The notes below the pieces were generated by a model, which had not been told where the DNA came from, ran no database searches, and was given only the letters and a program-made list of their open reading frames with translations. Of a stretch of DNA of 64,000 nt, positions 1 through 8,467 are shown piece by piece. The position numbers and the translations under genes are program-made. The DNA is from Streptomyces sp. NBC_00525 (lineage in GTDB: Bacteria; Actinomycetota; Actinomycetes; Streptomycetales; Streptomycetaceae): assembly GCF_036346595.1 (NCBI RefSeq), contig NZ_CP107834.1, positions 3,224,001 to 3,288,000 on the forward strand, read 5' to 3'. Each line of letters begins with the position of its first letter. Position 1 is the first letter of the stretch.

Positions 1-782
1 TCGACCCGACCAATCTGCTCGGCATGTTCCGGGGCGTGAACCACGGCGGCTGGGACCCGAACAGCAACAACTTCCACCTGTACACGATCGTCATCGGCTC
101 GCAGACCCTGCACGCCACGGGTTACGCCATGGGCGTGGCCAAGGACGGCGCGGACTCGGCCGTGATCGCGTACTTCGGGGACGGCGCCTCCAGCCAGGGC
201 GACGTGGCGGAGGCGTTCACCTTCTCCGCCGTCTACAACGCCCCGGTCGTCTTCTTCTGCCAGAACAACCAGTGGGCGATCTCCGAGCCCACCGAGCGGC
301 AGACCCGCGTACCGCTCTACCAGCGCGCCCAGGGCTTCGGCTTCCCCGGCGTCCGGGTGGACGGCAACGACGTCCTGGCCTGCCTGGCCGTCACCCGGTC
401 CGCCCTGGAGCGGGCCCGGCGCGGCGAGGGCCCGACCCTGGTCGAGGCGTTCACGTACCGCATGGGCGCGCACACCACCTCCGACGACCCGACGAAGTAC
501 CGGGCGGACGAGGAGCGCGCGGCCTGGGAGGCGAAGGACCCGATCCTGCGCCTGCGCGCGTACCTGGAGAAGCAGGGCGCGGCCGACGAGGCGTTCTTCA
601 CCGCCCTGGACGAGGAGAGCGAGGCGCTCGGCAAGCGCGTCCGCGAGGCGGTACGGGCGATGCCCGACCCGGACCGGATGGCGATGTTCGACCACATCTA
701 CGCGGACGGCAACCCGCTCGTGGACGAGGAACGCGCCCAGTTCGCCGCCTACCAGGCATCGTTCGCCGAGGAGGGCGAGTAA
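1..782 (+). CDS. bkdA: Branched-chain 2-oxoacid dehydrogenase E1 alpha subunit, 5' end outside window
   Basis: The frame is open from base 3, so about 259 C-terminal residues are visible and roughly 120 N-terminal residues of a normal E1 alpha are missing. The thiamine diphosphate motif is present: GDGASSQGD near 178-204, followed about 30 residues on by NNQWAIS near 262. E1 alpha pairs with E1 beta to decarboxylate 2-oxoacids and acylate the E2 lipoyl group in the cytoplasm. The stop lies 2 bases before the E1 beta start and E2 follows, so this is one operon. Branched-chain substrates, which supply starter units for branched fatty acids in Streptomyces, are favoured over pyruvate because streptomycetes normally use a homodimeric pyruvate dehydrogenase E1. 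Substrate choice is inference. Confidence 0.88.
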   Translation, partial: DPTNLLGMFRGVNHGGWDPNSNNFHLYTIVIGSQTLHATGYAMGVAKDGADSAVIAYFGDGASSQGDVAEAFTFSAVYNAPVVFFCQNNQWAISEPTERQTRVPLYQRAQGFGFPGVRVDGNDVLACLAVTRSALERARRGEGPTLVEAFTYRMGAHTTSDDPTKYRADEERAAWEAKDPILRLRAYLEKQGAADEAFFTALDEESEALGKRVREAVRAMPDPDRMAMFDHIYADGNPLVDEERAQFAAYQASFAEEGE

Positions 783-784
783 CC

Positions 785-1765
785 ATGGCCGTGGCAAAGA
801 TGTCCCTCGCCAAGGCGCTCAACGAGTCGCTGCGCAGGGCCCTCGACACCGACCCCAAGGTCCTCATCATGGGTGAGGACGTCGGCAAGCTCGGCGGCGT
901 CTTCCGGATCACCGACGGCCTCCAGAAGGACTTCGGCGAGGAACGCGTCATCGACACCCCGCTCGCCGAGTCGGGGATCGTCGGTACGGCGATCGGCCTC
1001 GCGCTGCGCGGCTACCGGCCCGTCGTGGAGATCCAGTTCGACGGCTTCGTCTTCCCCGCGTACGACCAGATCGTCACGCAGCTCGCGAAGATGCACGCCC
1101 GCGCGCTGGGCAAGATCAAGCTCCCCGTCGTCGTGCGCATCCCGTACGGCGGCGGCATCGGGGCCGTCGAGCACCACAGCGAATCGCCCGAGGCGCTGTT
1201 CGCGCACGTCGCGGGCCTCAAGGTGGTCTCCCCGTCCAACGCGTCCGACGCGTACTGGATGATGCAGCAGGCCGTCCAGAGCGACGACCCGGTCATCTTC
1301 TTCGAGCCGAAGCGGCGCTACTGGGACAAGGGCGAGGTCGACACCGAGGCCATCCCCGGCGCGCTGCACGCCGCGTCCGTCGCCCGCACCGGCACGGACC
1401 TGACGCTGGCCGCGTACGGGCCGATGGTGAAGGTCTGCCTGGAGGCCGCCGCGGCCGCCCAGGAAGAGGGCAAGTCGATCGAGGTCGTGGACCTGCGCTC
1501 GATGTCCCCCATCGACTTCGACACCGTCCAGGCGTCCGTCGAGAAGACCGGCCGCCTGGTCGTGGTCCACGAGGCGCCCGTCTTCTACGGCTCCGGGGCC
1601 GAGATCGCCGCCCGCATCACGGAGCGGTGCTTCTACCACCTGGAGGCGCCCGTGCTGCGGGTCGGCGGCTACCACGCCCCGTACCCGCCGGCGCGGCTGG
1701 AGGAGGAGTACCTGCCGGGCCTTGACCGCGTGCTCGACGCCGTCGACCGCTCGCTGGCGTACTGA
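785..1765 (+). CDS. bkdB: Branched-chain 2-oxoacid dehydrogenase E1 beta subunit
   Basis: 326 residues, the usual length for a separate transketolase-type E1 beta. The ATG at 785 is chosen because the protein then begins MAVAKMSLAKALNESL, the normal family N-terminus; the longer open frame upstream is a shadow of E1 alpha. Family landmarks include MGEDVG near residue 29, DTPLAESGIVG near 58 and GGIGAVEHHSES near 121. It forms the E1 heterotetramer with the upstream product. The 2-base gap from the bkdA stop suggests translational coupling. The next gene starts 12 bases after this stop. Confidence 0.92.
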   Translation: MAVAKMSLAKALNESLRRALDTDPKVLIMGEDVGKLGGVFRITDGLQKDFGEERVIDTPLAESGIVGTAIGLALRGYRPVVEIQFDGFVFPAYDQIVTQLAKMHARALGKIKLPVVVRIPYGGGIGAVEHHSESPEALFAHVAGLKVVSPSNASDAYWMMQQAVQSDDPVIFFEPKRRYWDKGEVDTEAIPGALHAASVARTGTDLTLAAYGPMVKVCLEAAAAAQEEGKSIEVVDLRSMSPIDFDTVQASVEKTGRLVVVHEAPVFYGSGAEIAARITERCFYHLEAPVLRVGGYHAPYPPARLEEEYLPGLDRVLDAVDRSLAY

Positions 1766-1777
1766 GGAGAGAGGAGC

Positions 1778-3220
1778 GTGACCACGATGACCGACACTTC
1801 CAACGCTGCTCGCTTCCGTGAGTTCAAGATGCCCGACGTGGGCGAGGGACTGACCGAGGCCGAGATCCTCAAGTGGTACGTCCAGCCGGGCGACACCGTC
1901 ACGGACGGCCAGGTCGTCTGCGAGGTCGAGACCGCGAAGGCCGCCGTCGAGCTGCCGATCCCGTTCGACGGGGTGGTGCACGAGCTGCGCTTCCCCGAGG
2001 GCACCACGGTCGATGTGGGCCAGGTGATCATCTCGGTGGACGTGGCGCCGGGCTCGGGCGACGCGCCCGCCGCCCCCGCCGCCGAGCCGGCCCCGGAGGC
2101 TCCGGCGGAGGAGCCCAAGGGCCGTCAGCCCGTGCTGGTCGGGTACGGCGTGGCCGAGTCCTCGACGAAGCGGCGGGCCCGCAAGGGTGCGGCGGCTCCG
2201 GCACAGGCGGTTCCGGCGCAGGCGGCTTCGGCCCCGGCCGCCCCCGCCCCGGTCGCTCCGGCATCTGCCGCCCCGGCCCCGGTCGCTCCGGCCCCGCAGG
2301 CCGGCGCGGACGCCCGTCCGCTGGCCAAGCCGCCGGTCCGCAAGCTCGCCAAGGACCTGGGCATCGACCTGGCGACGGTCACCCCGACCGGCGCCGGCGG
2401 GGTGATCACCCGCGAGGACGTCCACGCGGCGGCCGCGCCCGCCGCCGAGGCGGTGGCCCCGGAGCCCTCGGCGGAGCCGGCGGCTCCGGCCGCAGAGGCT
2501 CCCGTCGCCCAGCAGGGTGCCCGCGAGACGCGTATCCCGGTCAAGGGGGTGCGGAAGGCCATCGCGCAGGCGATGGTCGGCAGCGCGTTCACCGCCCCGC
2601 ACGTCACCGAGTTCGTGACCGTGGACGTCACGCGCACGATGAAGCTGGTCGCGGAGCTGAAGGAGGACAAGGACATGGCGGGGGTGCGGGTCAATCCGCT
2701 CCTCGTCATCGCCAAGGCCCTCCTGGTCGCGATCAAGCGGAACCCCGAGGTCAACGCGGTCTGGGACGAGGCGAACCAGGAGATCGTCCAGAAGCACTAC
2801 GTCAACCTGGGCATCGCCGCCGCCACTCCGCGCGGCCTGATCGTCCCGAACATCAAGGACGCCCACGACCTGACGCTGCCGCGGCTGGCCGCGTCCCTGG
2901 GCGAGCTGGTCGCCACGGCCCGGGACGGCAAGACGTCCCCGGCCGCGATGGCGGGCGGCACGGTGACCATCACCAACGTCGGCGTCTTCGGCGTGGACAC
3001 CGGTACGCCGATCCTGAACCCGGGCGAGTCCGCGATCCTCGCGGTCGGCGCGATCAAGCTCCAGCCGTGGGTCCACAAGGGCAAGGTGAAGCCGCGTCAG
3101 GTGACCACGCTCGCGCTGTCGTTCGACCACCGTCTGATCGACGGTGAGCTGGGCTCGAAGTTCCTGGCGGACATCGCAGCGATCCTGGAGCAGCCGAAGC
3201 GGCTGATCACCTGGGCGTAA
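1778..3220 (+). CDS. bkdC: Dihydrolipoamide acyltransferase E2 of the 2-oxoacid dehydrogenase complex
   Basis: 480 residues starting at GTG 1778 behind a GAGGAGAGAGGAG ribosome binding site. Domain order is standard for E2: a lipoyl domain (about 15-90) with its lipoylated lysine in VETAKA, an Ala/Pro-rich swinging linker, a peripheral subunit-binding domain near 180-220 (ending TGAGGVITREDV), a second Ala/Pro linker, and the catalytic acyltransferase domain from about 250 with the active-site motif DHRLIDG near the C-terminus. It transfers the acyl group from lipoyl to coenzyme A. Only one lipoyl domain is present, as in branched-chain E2. No E3 gene is seen after it; a hairpin follows the stop. 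Confidence 0.92.
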   Translation: MTTMTDTSNAARFREFKMPDVGEGLTEAEILKWYVQPGDTVTDGQVVCEVETAKAAVELPIPFDGVVHELRFPEGTTVDVGQVIISVDVAPGSGDAPAAPAAEPAPEAPAEEPKGRQPVLVGYGVAESSTKRRARKGAAAPAQAVPAQAASAPAAPAPVAPASAAPAPVAPAPQAGADARPLAKPPVRKLAKDLGIDLATVTPTGAGGVITREDVHAAAAPAAEAVAPEPSAEPAAPAAEAPVAQQGARETRIPVKGVRKAIAQAMVGSAFTAPHVTEFVTVDVTRTMKLVAELKEDKDMAGVRVNPLLVIAKALLVAIKRNPEVNAVWDEANQEIVQKHYVNLGIAAATPRGLIVPNIKDAHDLTLPRLAASLGELVATARDGKTSPAAMAGGTVTITNVGVFGVDTGTPILNPGESAILAVGAIKLQPWVHKGKVKPRQVTTLALSFDHRLIDGELGSKFLADIAAILEQPKRLITWA

Positions 3221-3229
3221 GCGCTCACG

Positions 3230-3258
3230 AGGGCCCGCGCGAGGTCGGCGCGGGCCCT
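3230..3258. terminator. Hairpin between convergent bkdC and kinase genes
   Basis: Perfect 11-bp arms (AGGGCCCGCGC and its complement) around a 7-base loop lie 9 bases after the bkdC stop and 29 bases from the stop of the convergent kinase gene. No U-tract follows, as is usual in Streptomyces. It probably ends transcription from both sides. Confidence 0.75.
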
Positions 3259-3287
3259 TCGCCGTGTCCGGGGTCCGGCCGGCCGGG

Positions 3288-5003
3288 TCAGCGGGCCTTC
3301 CACAGTGTGCCGAGCGAGGTGACCGGGGCGTCGGCGCTGAACTGGAGGGCGTCCTCGCTGCGCTTCCCCTGGACCTCCAGCCTCCGCACCCCCACGTTCA
3401 CGGGCCCCTGGCACACGTCGTCGCTTCCGGCGGTGACCGGTTCGCCCTTGAAGTGGGCGAAGGGCCCTTCGGCGTCCACGCGGTTGAGCGTCAGGCGGTA
3501 TCTGCAGGTGGCGGACCCGTGGTCTTCGATATCGGCGACGAGCACACCCAGCTCGTCGCCGAGGTGGCCCCCCTTCAGTTCGAGCCGGTTGCCGTACCCG
3601 GTCCTCGAGTCGTTCCAGAGGCCGACCAGGAACGCGGGGAGCGCGGCGGCCTCGCGGTCGGGGCTCGCGGCGGCCCGGTCGGCGGTGGAGTCCGGGCTCG
3701 CGGCGGCCTTGTCGTCGTGCTGCGTCGTGATCCAGCTGACGAAGACGGAGGCGAGCAGCAGGGAGGCGGCGGCGGCGAGCCACAGCCCCGGCTTCCCGGC
3801 CCGCCCGCGCGGCTGCGGCGGTACGGGAACGGGCGGTACGGGTACGTCCGGGACGGGCGCGGCCGGTTCGCGCCGGGACGGCGGGACGGGCGGGCGCGGT
3901 GGGCGTACGGGGGCGGGGACGGCACGCACGGGAGTGCGGACGGCACGCGCGCGGGCGGTCATCGTGACGGCGTTCGGCCCGGAGCCGACCGGCCCGGAGC
4001 CGGGGCCCGCCGGCTCGGGAGTCACGGCCGTGGGCGGGTGGAGCGGCGGTGGCGGCAGTGGCGGCGGGGCCGGTACGGGGGTCGCCGGGCCGGACTCCAG
4101 CTGGAGCAGTTCGACGGCGCGGCGGCCGATCGCGTCGGCGACCTCCGGGGGCAGCCAGAGCGAGGACGGCGCCGACTCGTCGGCCAGCAGCCGTACCACC
4201 TCGGGGAGCGCCGGGCGGGCGGCGGGCTCCTTGGCGAGACAGGCCGCGATCAGTTCCCGTACGGCGTCCGGCGTGATCCCGTCGAGCTGCGGTTCGGCGT
4301 GCACGACGCGGTAGAGCAGCTGGGCGGTGCCGGCGCCGGGGAAGGGGGGCTGCCCGGCCGCCGCGTAGGCGAGGAGGGCGCCGAGCGAGAAGACGTCCGT
4401 GGCGGAACTGACGGCTGTCTCGCCGGTGACCTGTTCGGGCGCCATGAAGCCGGGCGAGCCGACGACGACCCCGGTGGTGGTGAGGTGGGTGGCGGACTCG
4501 GCGGCGCGGGTGATGCCGAAGTCGATCAGGTGCGGCCCGTCGAGGGCCAGCAGCACGTTGGACGGTTTGACGTCCCGGTGCACGAGCCCCTGGGCGTGGA
4601 CGGCGCCGAGCGCCTCGGCGAGCCCGGAGCCCAGGACGCGTACGGTTCGTTCGGGCAGAGGGCCGTGGTCCGCGACGACGCCCGCGAGGTCGCTGCCGGC
4701 CACGTAGCCGGTCGCCACCCACGGCACCTCGGCCTCCGGATCGGCCGCCAGCACGGGCGCGGTGCGGCCGCCGCCCTTCTGACCGCTGACCAGCCGGGCC
4801 GCCGACACCTCGCTCGCGAAGCGCGCCCTGAACCGCTGGTCGGCCGCCAGGTGCCGGTGCACCACCTTCACGGCGACGAGCCGTCCGCCGGGGCTCCGGC
4901 CCAGGTAGACCCGGCCCATGCCGCCGTTCCCGAGTACGCCCAGCAGTCGGTACGACCCCATTTCGGCCGGGTCGTCCGAGCCGAGCGCCTCCAAAGCCGT
5001 CAT
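3288..5003 (-). CDS. Membrane-anchored Ser/Thr protein kinase (PknB-like)
   Basis: 571 residues from ATG 5003; an in-frame ATG five codons upstream would add MRGVG and is less likely. The kinase domain occupies about 18-275: glycine loop GNGGMG at 25-30, catalytic Lys46, HRDVKPSN at 142-149 and DFG at 161-163. A Pro-rich linker follows, then one predicted membrane segment near 400-420 (LWLAAAASLLLASVFVSWI) and a roughly 150-residue extracytoplasmic part without PASTA repeats. It is therefore a transmembrane kinase sensing something outside through an unrecognised domain. It converges on the bkd operon and diverges from the unknown gene at 5166. Confidence 0.9.
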   Translation of the reverse strand: MTALEALGSDDPAEMGSYRLLGVLGNGGMGRVYLGRSPGGRLVAVKVVHRHLAADQRFRARFASEVSAARLVSGQKGGGRTAPVLAADPEAEVPWVATGYVAGSDLAGVVADHGPLPERTVRVLGSGLAEALGAVHAQGLVHRDVKPSNVLLALDGPHLIDFGITRAAESATHLTTTGVVVGSPGFMAPEQVTGETAVSSATDVFSLGALLAYAAAGQPPFPGAGTAQLLYRVVHAEPQLDGITPDAVRELIAACLAKEPAARPALPEVVRLLADESAPSSLWLPPEVADAIGRRAVELLQLESGPATPVPAPPPLPPPPLHPPTAVTPEPAGPGSGPVGSGPNAVTMTARARAVRTPVRAVPAPVRPPRPPVPPSRREPAAPVPDVPVPPVPVPPQPRGRAGKPGLWLAAAASLLLASVFVSWITTQHDDKAAASPDSTADRAAASPDREAAALPAFLVGLWNDSRTGYGNRLELKGGHLGDELGVLVADIEDHGSATCRYRLTLNRVDAEGPFAHFKGEPVTAGSDDVCQGPVNVGVRRLEVQGKRSEDALQFSADAPVTSLGTLWKAR

Positions 5004-5165
5004 CCCCACACCTCTCACGTACGCACCGGATGTGTCGTACCGCGCTGCGCGAGTCAGCTTATGGCCAGGGGGAGTTGAGCGGGATCTTTCCGTACGGAGG
5101 CGGTCTGCGGGCTACTCTGGACGCACGGGGCACTACTCACCGCAGTCAACATAGGGAGAAACGCC

Positions 5166-5732
5166 GTGCCTTCGACCTGCGACCCCCAGTACGCGCCCGC
5201 CGGCGACGTGAGCGCGGCCCTGCTGCTGATGGACTCCCGGCTCAAGACCATCTACAGCGACGACCGAGAGAGCGGTCCGGACGACGAACAGCGGATGCTC
5301 GTACGGAACTTCATGGCGTCCATGGGTCCCGGTGGCGCCTATGAGCTGGTGGACGGCACCTGCACGATCATCTACATGCTCATGACGTGGCTGCGCGAGT
5401 GCCACGAGGCCCATGACAAGGACGTCCTCGAATACGTGGTGCCCGGCTTCGTGGAGGCGATGAGCCGGATGACCCGGAGCGTGGCTCCCGAGGTCATCCC
5501 CACGATGGTCGGCATGGTCGTCGCCGCCGGCACGGGCCTGAGCCCCAACCTCTGGCGCATGCAGTACGGGAACTGGACCGAGGAGGAGATGGCGCCCCTG
5601 GAGGTGACCGCGTTCCTGCTCGCCGAGCAGATCAACCGCATCACGGACGACCGCGGGTTCGCGGTCCGCATGCTGGCCGACGCACTGACCCTCGCGGAGG
5701 AGGACCTCGCGGAGGAGGACGCGGAGGACTGA
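5166..5732 (+). CDS. Conserved protein of unknown function
   Basis: 188 residues from GTG 5166, with AGGGAGAA just upstream as ribosome binding site. I recognise no family. The protein looks soluble and mainly helical, acidic at its C-terminus (two copies of AEED), with a Met/Trp-rich middle part and no signal peptide or clear membrane segment. TACTCT at 5113-5118 resembles a -10 box, placing a promoter in the 162-base gap to the divergent kinase gene. The neighbour downstream converges 11 bases after the stop. Confidence 0.75.
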   Translation: MPSTCDPQYAPAGDVSAALLLMDSRLKTIYSDDRESGPDDEQRMLVRNFMASMGPGGAYELVDGTCTIIYMLMTWLRECHEAHDKDVLEYVVPGFVEAMSRMTRSVAPEVIPTMVGMVVAAGTGLSPNLWRMQYGNWTEEEMAPLEVTAFLLAEQINRITDDRGFAVRMLADALTLAEEDLAEEDAED

Positions 5733-5743
5733 CGGCCGCCGGT

Positions 5744-6031
5744 TCAGGCCGGGATCAGGCGGTGGATTTTCATTGGTTCGGCGAGGATTCGGTCGAGGAC
5801 TTTGCTCGCGTGGTGGAAGTGGGGCGTGGTGAAGTGCTCCGCCAGGGCCCGGGGGCTCGTCCACTGTTCGACGATCACCATGCGGGCGCCGTCGTTGGGG
5901 TCGGCGTAGGGGCGGTAGGCGAGGCAGCCGGGCTCGTCCAGGGAGGGTTCGATCATCGCTTCCAGGGCGGTGCGGAGCCGGTCCTCCTGGCCGGGGGCGG
6001 CAAGGCACTCGGCGACGACGGTGAGGGGCAT
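5744..6031 (-). CDS. ABM-domain monooxygenase-like protein (YgiN type)
   Basis: 95 residues, a complete single ABM (antibiotic biosynthesis monooxygenase) fold as in quinol monooxygenase YgiN and heme-degrading relatives: N-terminal VVAECLAAPGQEDRL, central EPGCLAYRPY, then VIVEQWTSPRALAEHFTTPHFHH. Such proteins form dimers and act on small aromatic substrates without a cofactor, but the substrate cannot be told here. It sits 24 bases after the aldo-keto reductase gene on the same strand, so the two are probably cotranscribed. Confidence 0.82.
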   Translation of the reverse strand: MPLTVVAECLAAPGQEDRLRTALEAMIEPSLDEPGCLAYRPYADPNDGARMVIVEQWTSPRALAEHFTTPHFHHASKVLDRILAEPMKIHRLIPA

Positions 6032-6055
6032 GGGTTCTCCTGAGAGGTGAGGCGG

Positions 6056-7111
6056 TCAGTGGCGGGCCGGGCCCGTGCCCGCGCCGGAGGTGGTGATGGC
6101 GGTCGCGATCTCCGCCAGGTCGGACGCGTCCAGCCGCACCGAGCCGGCGCCGATCCAGCCGTCGACCTGGCCGGGCTTGCGGGCGCCGACGATCGCGCCG
6201 GTGATGCCGGGCCAGGCGAGGACCCAGGCGAGGGCGATCTCCGCGACGGTGGCGCCGTGCCGCTGGGCGACGGGGCGGAGCGCGTCCACGAGCCGGAGGT
6301 TGGCCGGCAGCCCGGTGGTGAAGTCACTGTGCACGGCCCGCCAGTCGTCGGCCGGCAGCGTGGCGGCCCGCTCGGCGGAGAACGCGCCGGTCAGCAGCCC
6401 GGACTGGAGCGGCGAGTACACGATGACGCCCGTGCCGTGAGCGTGCGCCCAGGCGATCTCGTCGGCGGCGGAACGCCGGATCGCCGAGAACGGCGGCTGC
6501 ACGACGTCGACGTGGCTGATCCGCTCCGCGGCGGCCAGCTGCTCCGGCGAGTGGTTGGACAGGCCGATGGCCCGCACCTTGCCCTCGGCCTTGAGGTCGG
6601 CCATGACCTGCCAGTACTCCTCCAGCGGGGTGGCGTTCGCGGAGACCGGCCCGTTGCCCTCGCCCACGTACTCCAGGGACTCGCCGGTGTCCGGCCAGTG
6701 CACCTGGTACAGGTCGATCCGCTCGACGCCCAGCCGGCGCAGCGAGTCCTCGATCTCCCGGCGCACACTGTCCGGCCGCATGATCCGGCGGGGCGCGGCC
6801 GTCGGGTTGTCCGGGTCCCAGACCAGGCCGGCCTTGGTGAAGAGGTACGGGCGTTCGCCCTCCGGGAGCGGGGCGACGGCCTTGCCGACCAGCTCCTCGG
6901 AGTGGCCCAGGCCGTACACGGCGGCCGTGTCGATCCAGTTGACGCCCGAGTCGATCGCGTGCCGGATGGCGGCGATCGACTCGGCGTCGTCGGTGGGGCC
7001 CCAGCCGAACTGCCAGCCGGAGCCGGACACCGCCCAGGAGCCGAAGCCGAGACGGCTGATCTCCATACCGGTGGTGCCGAGGGGAAGAGCGGGAAGAGGG
7101 GTGCCGGTCAT
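6056..7111 (-). CDS. Aldo/keto reductase
   Basis: 351 residues from ATG 7111, chosen because the protein then starts just before the strand carrying LGTTGMEISRLGFGSWAV; a longer open frame upstream runs through the promoter region. The AKR barrel shows the catalytic Asp-Tyr pair in DTAAVYG (near 54-60), the lysine in LFTKAGLVW and the histidine in QVHWPD. It should reduce aldehydes or ketones with NADPH. It is divergent from an XRE-family regulator across 175 bases that hold an inverted repeat (7218-7233), a common arrangement for a locally regulated AKR. Confidence 0.88.
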   Translation of the reverse strand: MTGTPLPALPLGTTGMEISRLGFGSWAVSGSGWQFGWGPTDDAESIAAIRHAIDSGVNWIDTAAVYGLGHSEELVGKAVAPLPEGERPYLFTKAGLVWDPDNPTAAPRRIMRPDSVRREIEDSLRRLGVERIDLYQVHWPDTGESLEYVGEGNGPVSANATPLEEYWQVMADLKAEGKVRAIGLSNHSPEQLAAAERISHVDVVQPPFSAIRRSAADEIAWAHAHGTGVIVYSPLQSGLLTGAFSAERAATLPADDWRAVHSDFTTGLPANLRLVDALRPVAQRHGATVAEIALAWVLAWPGITGAIVGARKPGQVDGWIGAGSVRLDASDLAEIATAITTSGAGTGPARH

Positions 7112-7217
7112 GGTCGAGTACTCCTCGTGGAAAGGGGGTTGGTGTGGTCGCCGCCGGGTGGAACCGTTCCGGCGCAACCCACTCTGGGCACCCGCAGCCT
7201 CCCCGCCCAGTGGCATC

Positions 7218-7248
7218 CCGTGCCTGGGCACGGCATGACCAGGCACGG
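7218..7248. promoter_or_regulatory. Candidate XRE operator: CCGTGCC-TG-GGCACGG plus a third half-site
   Basis: A 7-bp inverted repeat with a 2-base spacer (7218-7233) is followed by another GGCACGG at 7242-7248. It lies between the divergent aldo-keto reductase and XRE genes. GATACT at 7275-7280 is a plausible -10 box placing the start of transcription at or next to the XRE ATG. The binding partner is inferred from position. Confidence 0.5.
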
Positions 7249-7286
7249 CACGGTCACACGGCCGGAGCGCCGGGGATACTGGCCCC

Positions 7287-8171
7287 ATGGCACTGGACAG
7301 GCGTGCGGAGTTGGGCGAATTCCTGCGGTCCCGGCGAGCCCGGCTCAGCCCCGCGGAGGCCGGACTTCCGGATTACGGCGGTCAGCGCCGGGTCCCCGGA
7401 CTCCGCAGGGAGGAGCTGGCCCGGCTGGCCGGAGTGAGCGTGGACCACTACGTCCGCCTGGAGCAGGGGCGCACTCTGCACTTCTCCGAAGCGGTGCTCG
7501 ACGCCGTCGCCCGTGCCCTGCGCCTGAGCGAGGTGGAGCGCGGGCACCTGTACCGGCTGGCCCGGCCGTGGTCGGACGCGGACCGGCCGGGGCAGGAGCC
7601 GGGGACCCAGCGGGTGCGGCCGGGGCTGCGCCGGCTGCTGGAATCGGCGGCCGACGTGCCCGCGTACATCGTCGGGCGCAATGTGGACGTGCTGGCGTGG
7701 AACGGGCTCGCGGCGGCGCTGATCACCGACTTCGGGGCCCTGCCGCCCCGGCAGCGGAACCTCGCCCGGCTGGTGTTCCTGGACGAGGGGACGCGCAGCC
7801 TGTACGCGGACTGGCGGGTCAAGGCCGGCGATGTGGCCGCGTACCTCCGGCTGGACGCCGGGCGCCATCCGGGCGACCCGAGCACCGCGGAGCTGATCGA
7901 GGAACTGTCGGCCGCCGGACCGGAGTTCCGGGAGCTGTGGGCGGAGCACCGGCTCAAGGACAAGACCCACGGCCGGTATCTCTACCGGCACCCGGTGGTC
8001 GGCGAACTGGACCTCGGCTTCGAGACCCTGCGCCTCCCCGACGACCCGGACCAGGCGCTCGTCGCGCACACGGTGGAGGAGGGCTCCCCGTCGGAGACGG
8101 CGCTGCGGCTGCTGGCCGCGTGGACCCGCGAGAACCTCCCGGCCGGCCGGGCCGCGTCCGGCGGGAGCTGA
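7287..8171 (+). CDS. XRE-family transcriptional regulator with MmyB-like ligand domain
   Basis: 294 residues. The N-terminal helix-turn-helix spans about 35-90 (GLRREELARLAGVSVDHYVRLEQG). The rest matches the MmyB-like PAS-fold ligand domain, with landmarks VPAYIVGRNVDVLAWN and VFLDEGTRSLYADW. These regulators usually sit divergent from a dehydrogenase or reductase gene and control it, as here. No Shine-Dalgarno is visible before ATG 7287 and a GATACT -10 box ends 6 bases upstream, so the mRNA is probably leaderless. Confidence 0.88.
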   Translation: MALDRRAELGEFLRSRRARLSPAEAGLPDYGGQRRVPGLRREELARLAGVSVDHYVRLEQGRTLHFSEAVLDAVARALRLSEVERGHLYRLARPWSDADRPGQEPGTQRVRPGLRRLLESAADVPAYIVGRNVDVLAWNGLAAALITDFGALPPRQRNLARLVFLDEGTRSLYADWRVKAGDVAAYLRLDAGRHPGDPSTAELIEELSAAGPEFRELWAEHRLKDKTHGRYLYRHPVVGELDLGFETLRLPDDPDQALVAHTVEEGSPSETALRLLAAWTRENLPAGRAASGGS

Positions 8172-8212
8172 GGCGCCGGCGGCGGCGTCGGGCCCTGGTG
8201 TTCGGGTCCGGG

Positions 8213-8326
8213 TCAGTGGCCTCCGCCGCGGTGGTCGTCCCTGCGGCCCCCGGTGAACGAGCTGATGATCCACACGATCAGGAGGACGAGGAAGACGACG
8301 ACGATGATGGTCGGAAGCGCACTCAC
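8213..8326 (-). CDS. 37-residue single-pass membrane peptide
   Basis: A short frame starting at GTG 8326 behind GGAGGACC encodes MSALPTIIVVVFLVLLIVWI, then ISS and a charged tail ending in RRDDHRGGGH. One membrane segment spans about 4-23; the basic, His-rich tail should face the cytoplasm. The well-placed ribosome binding site and sharp hydrophobic/charged split make it a likely real gene. Function unknown. It converges on the XRE gene and lies downstream of the enolase gene on the same strand, separated by 141 bases. Confidence 0.65.
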   Translation of the reverse strand: MSALPTIIVVVFLVLLIVWIISSFTGGRRDDHRGGGH

Positions 8327-8467
8327 GATCTGGTCCTCCCACGGACGCGTGACTCGGTGATCCTCAAGTGCCGCCCCTGCGGGCGGTGTTGAGGGGCACG
8401 GAGTCTACGCGCGGCCCCGGGGGCCCACCAGGGCCGTACACCGGTCCTTCACCCCTGCCCGATCCCG

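Noticed and set aside
749..3130. Minus-strand open frame of 793 codons opposite the bkd genes
   Set aside because: Shadow frame rich in Arg, Asp and Val with no family features; the bkd genes on the plus strand are certain.
6047..8392. Plus-strand frame of 781 codons over the aldo-keto reductase and XRE region
   Set aside because: Overlaps two real genes and promoter; product is low-complexity Arg/Gly/Ala.
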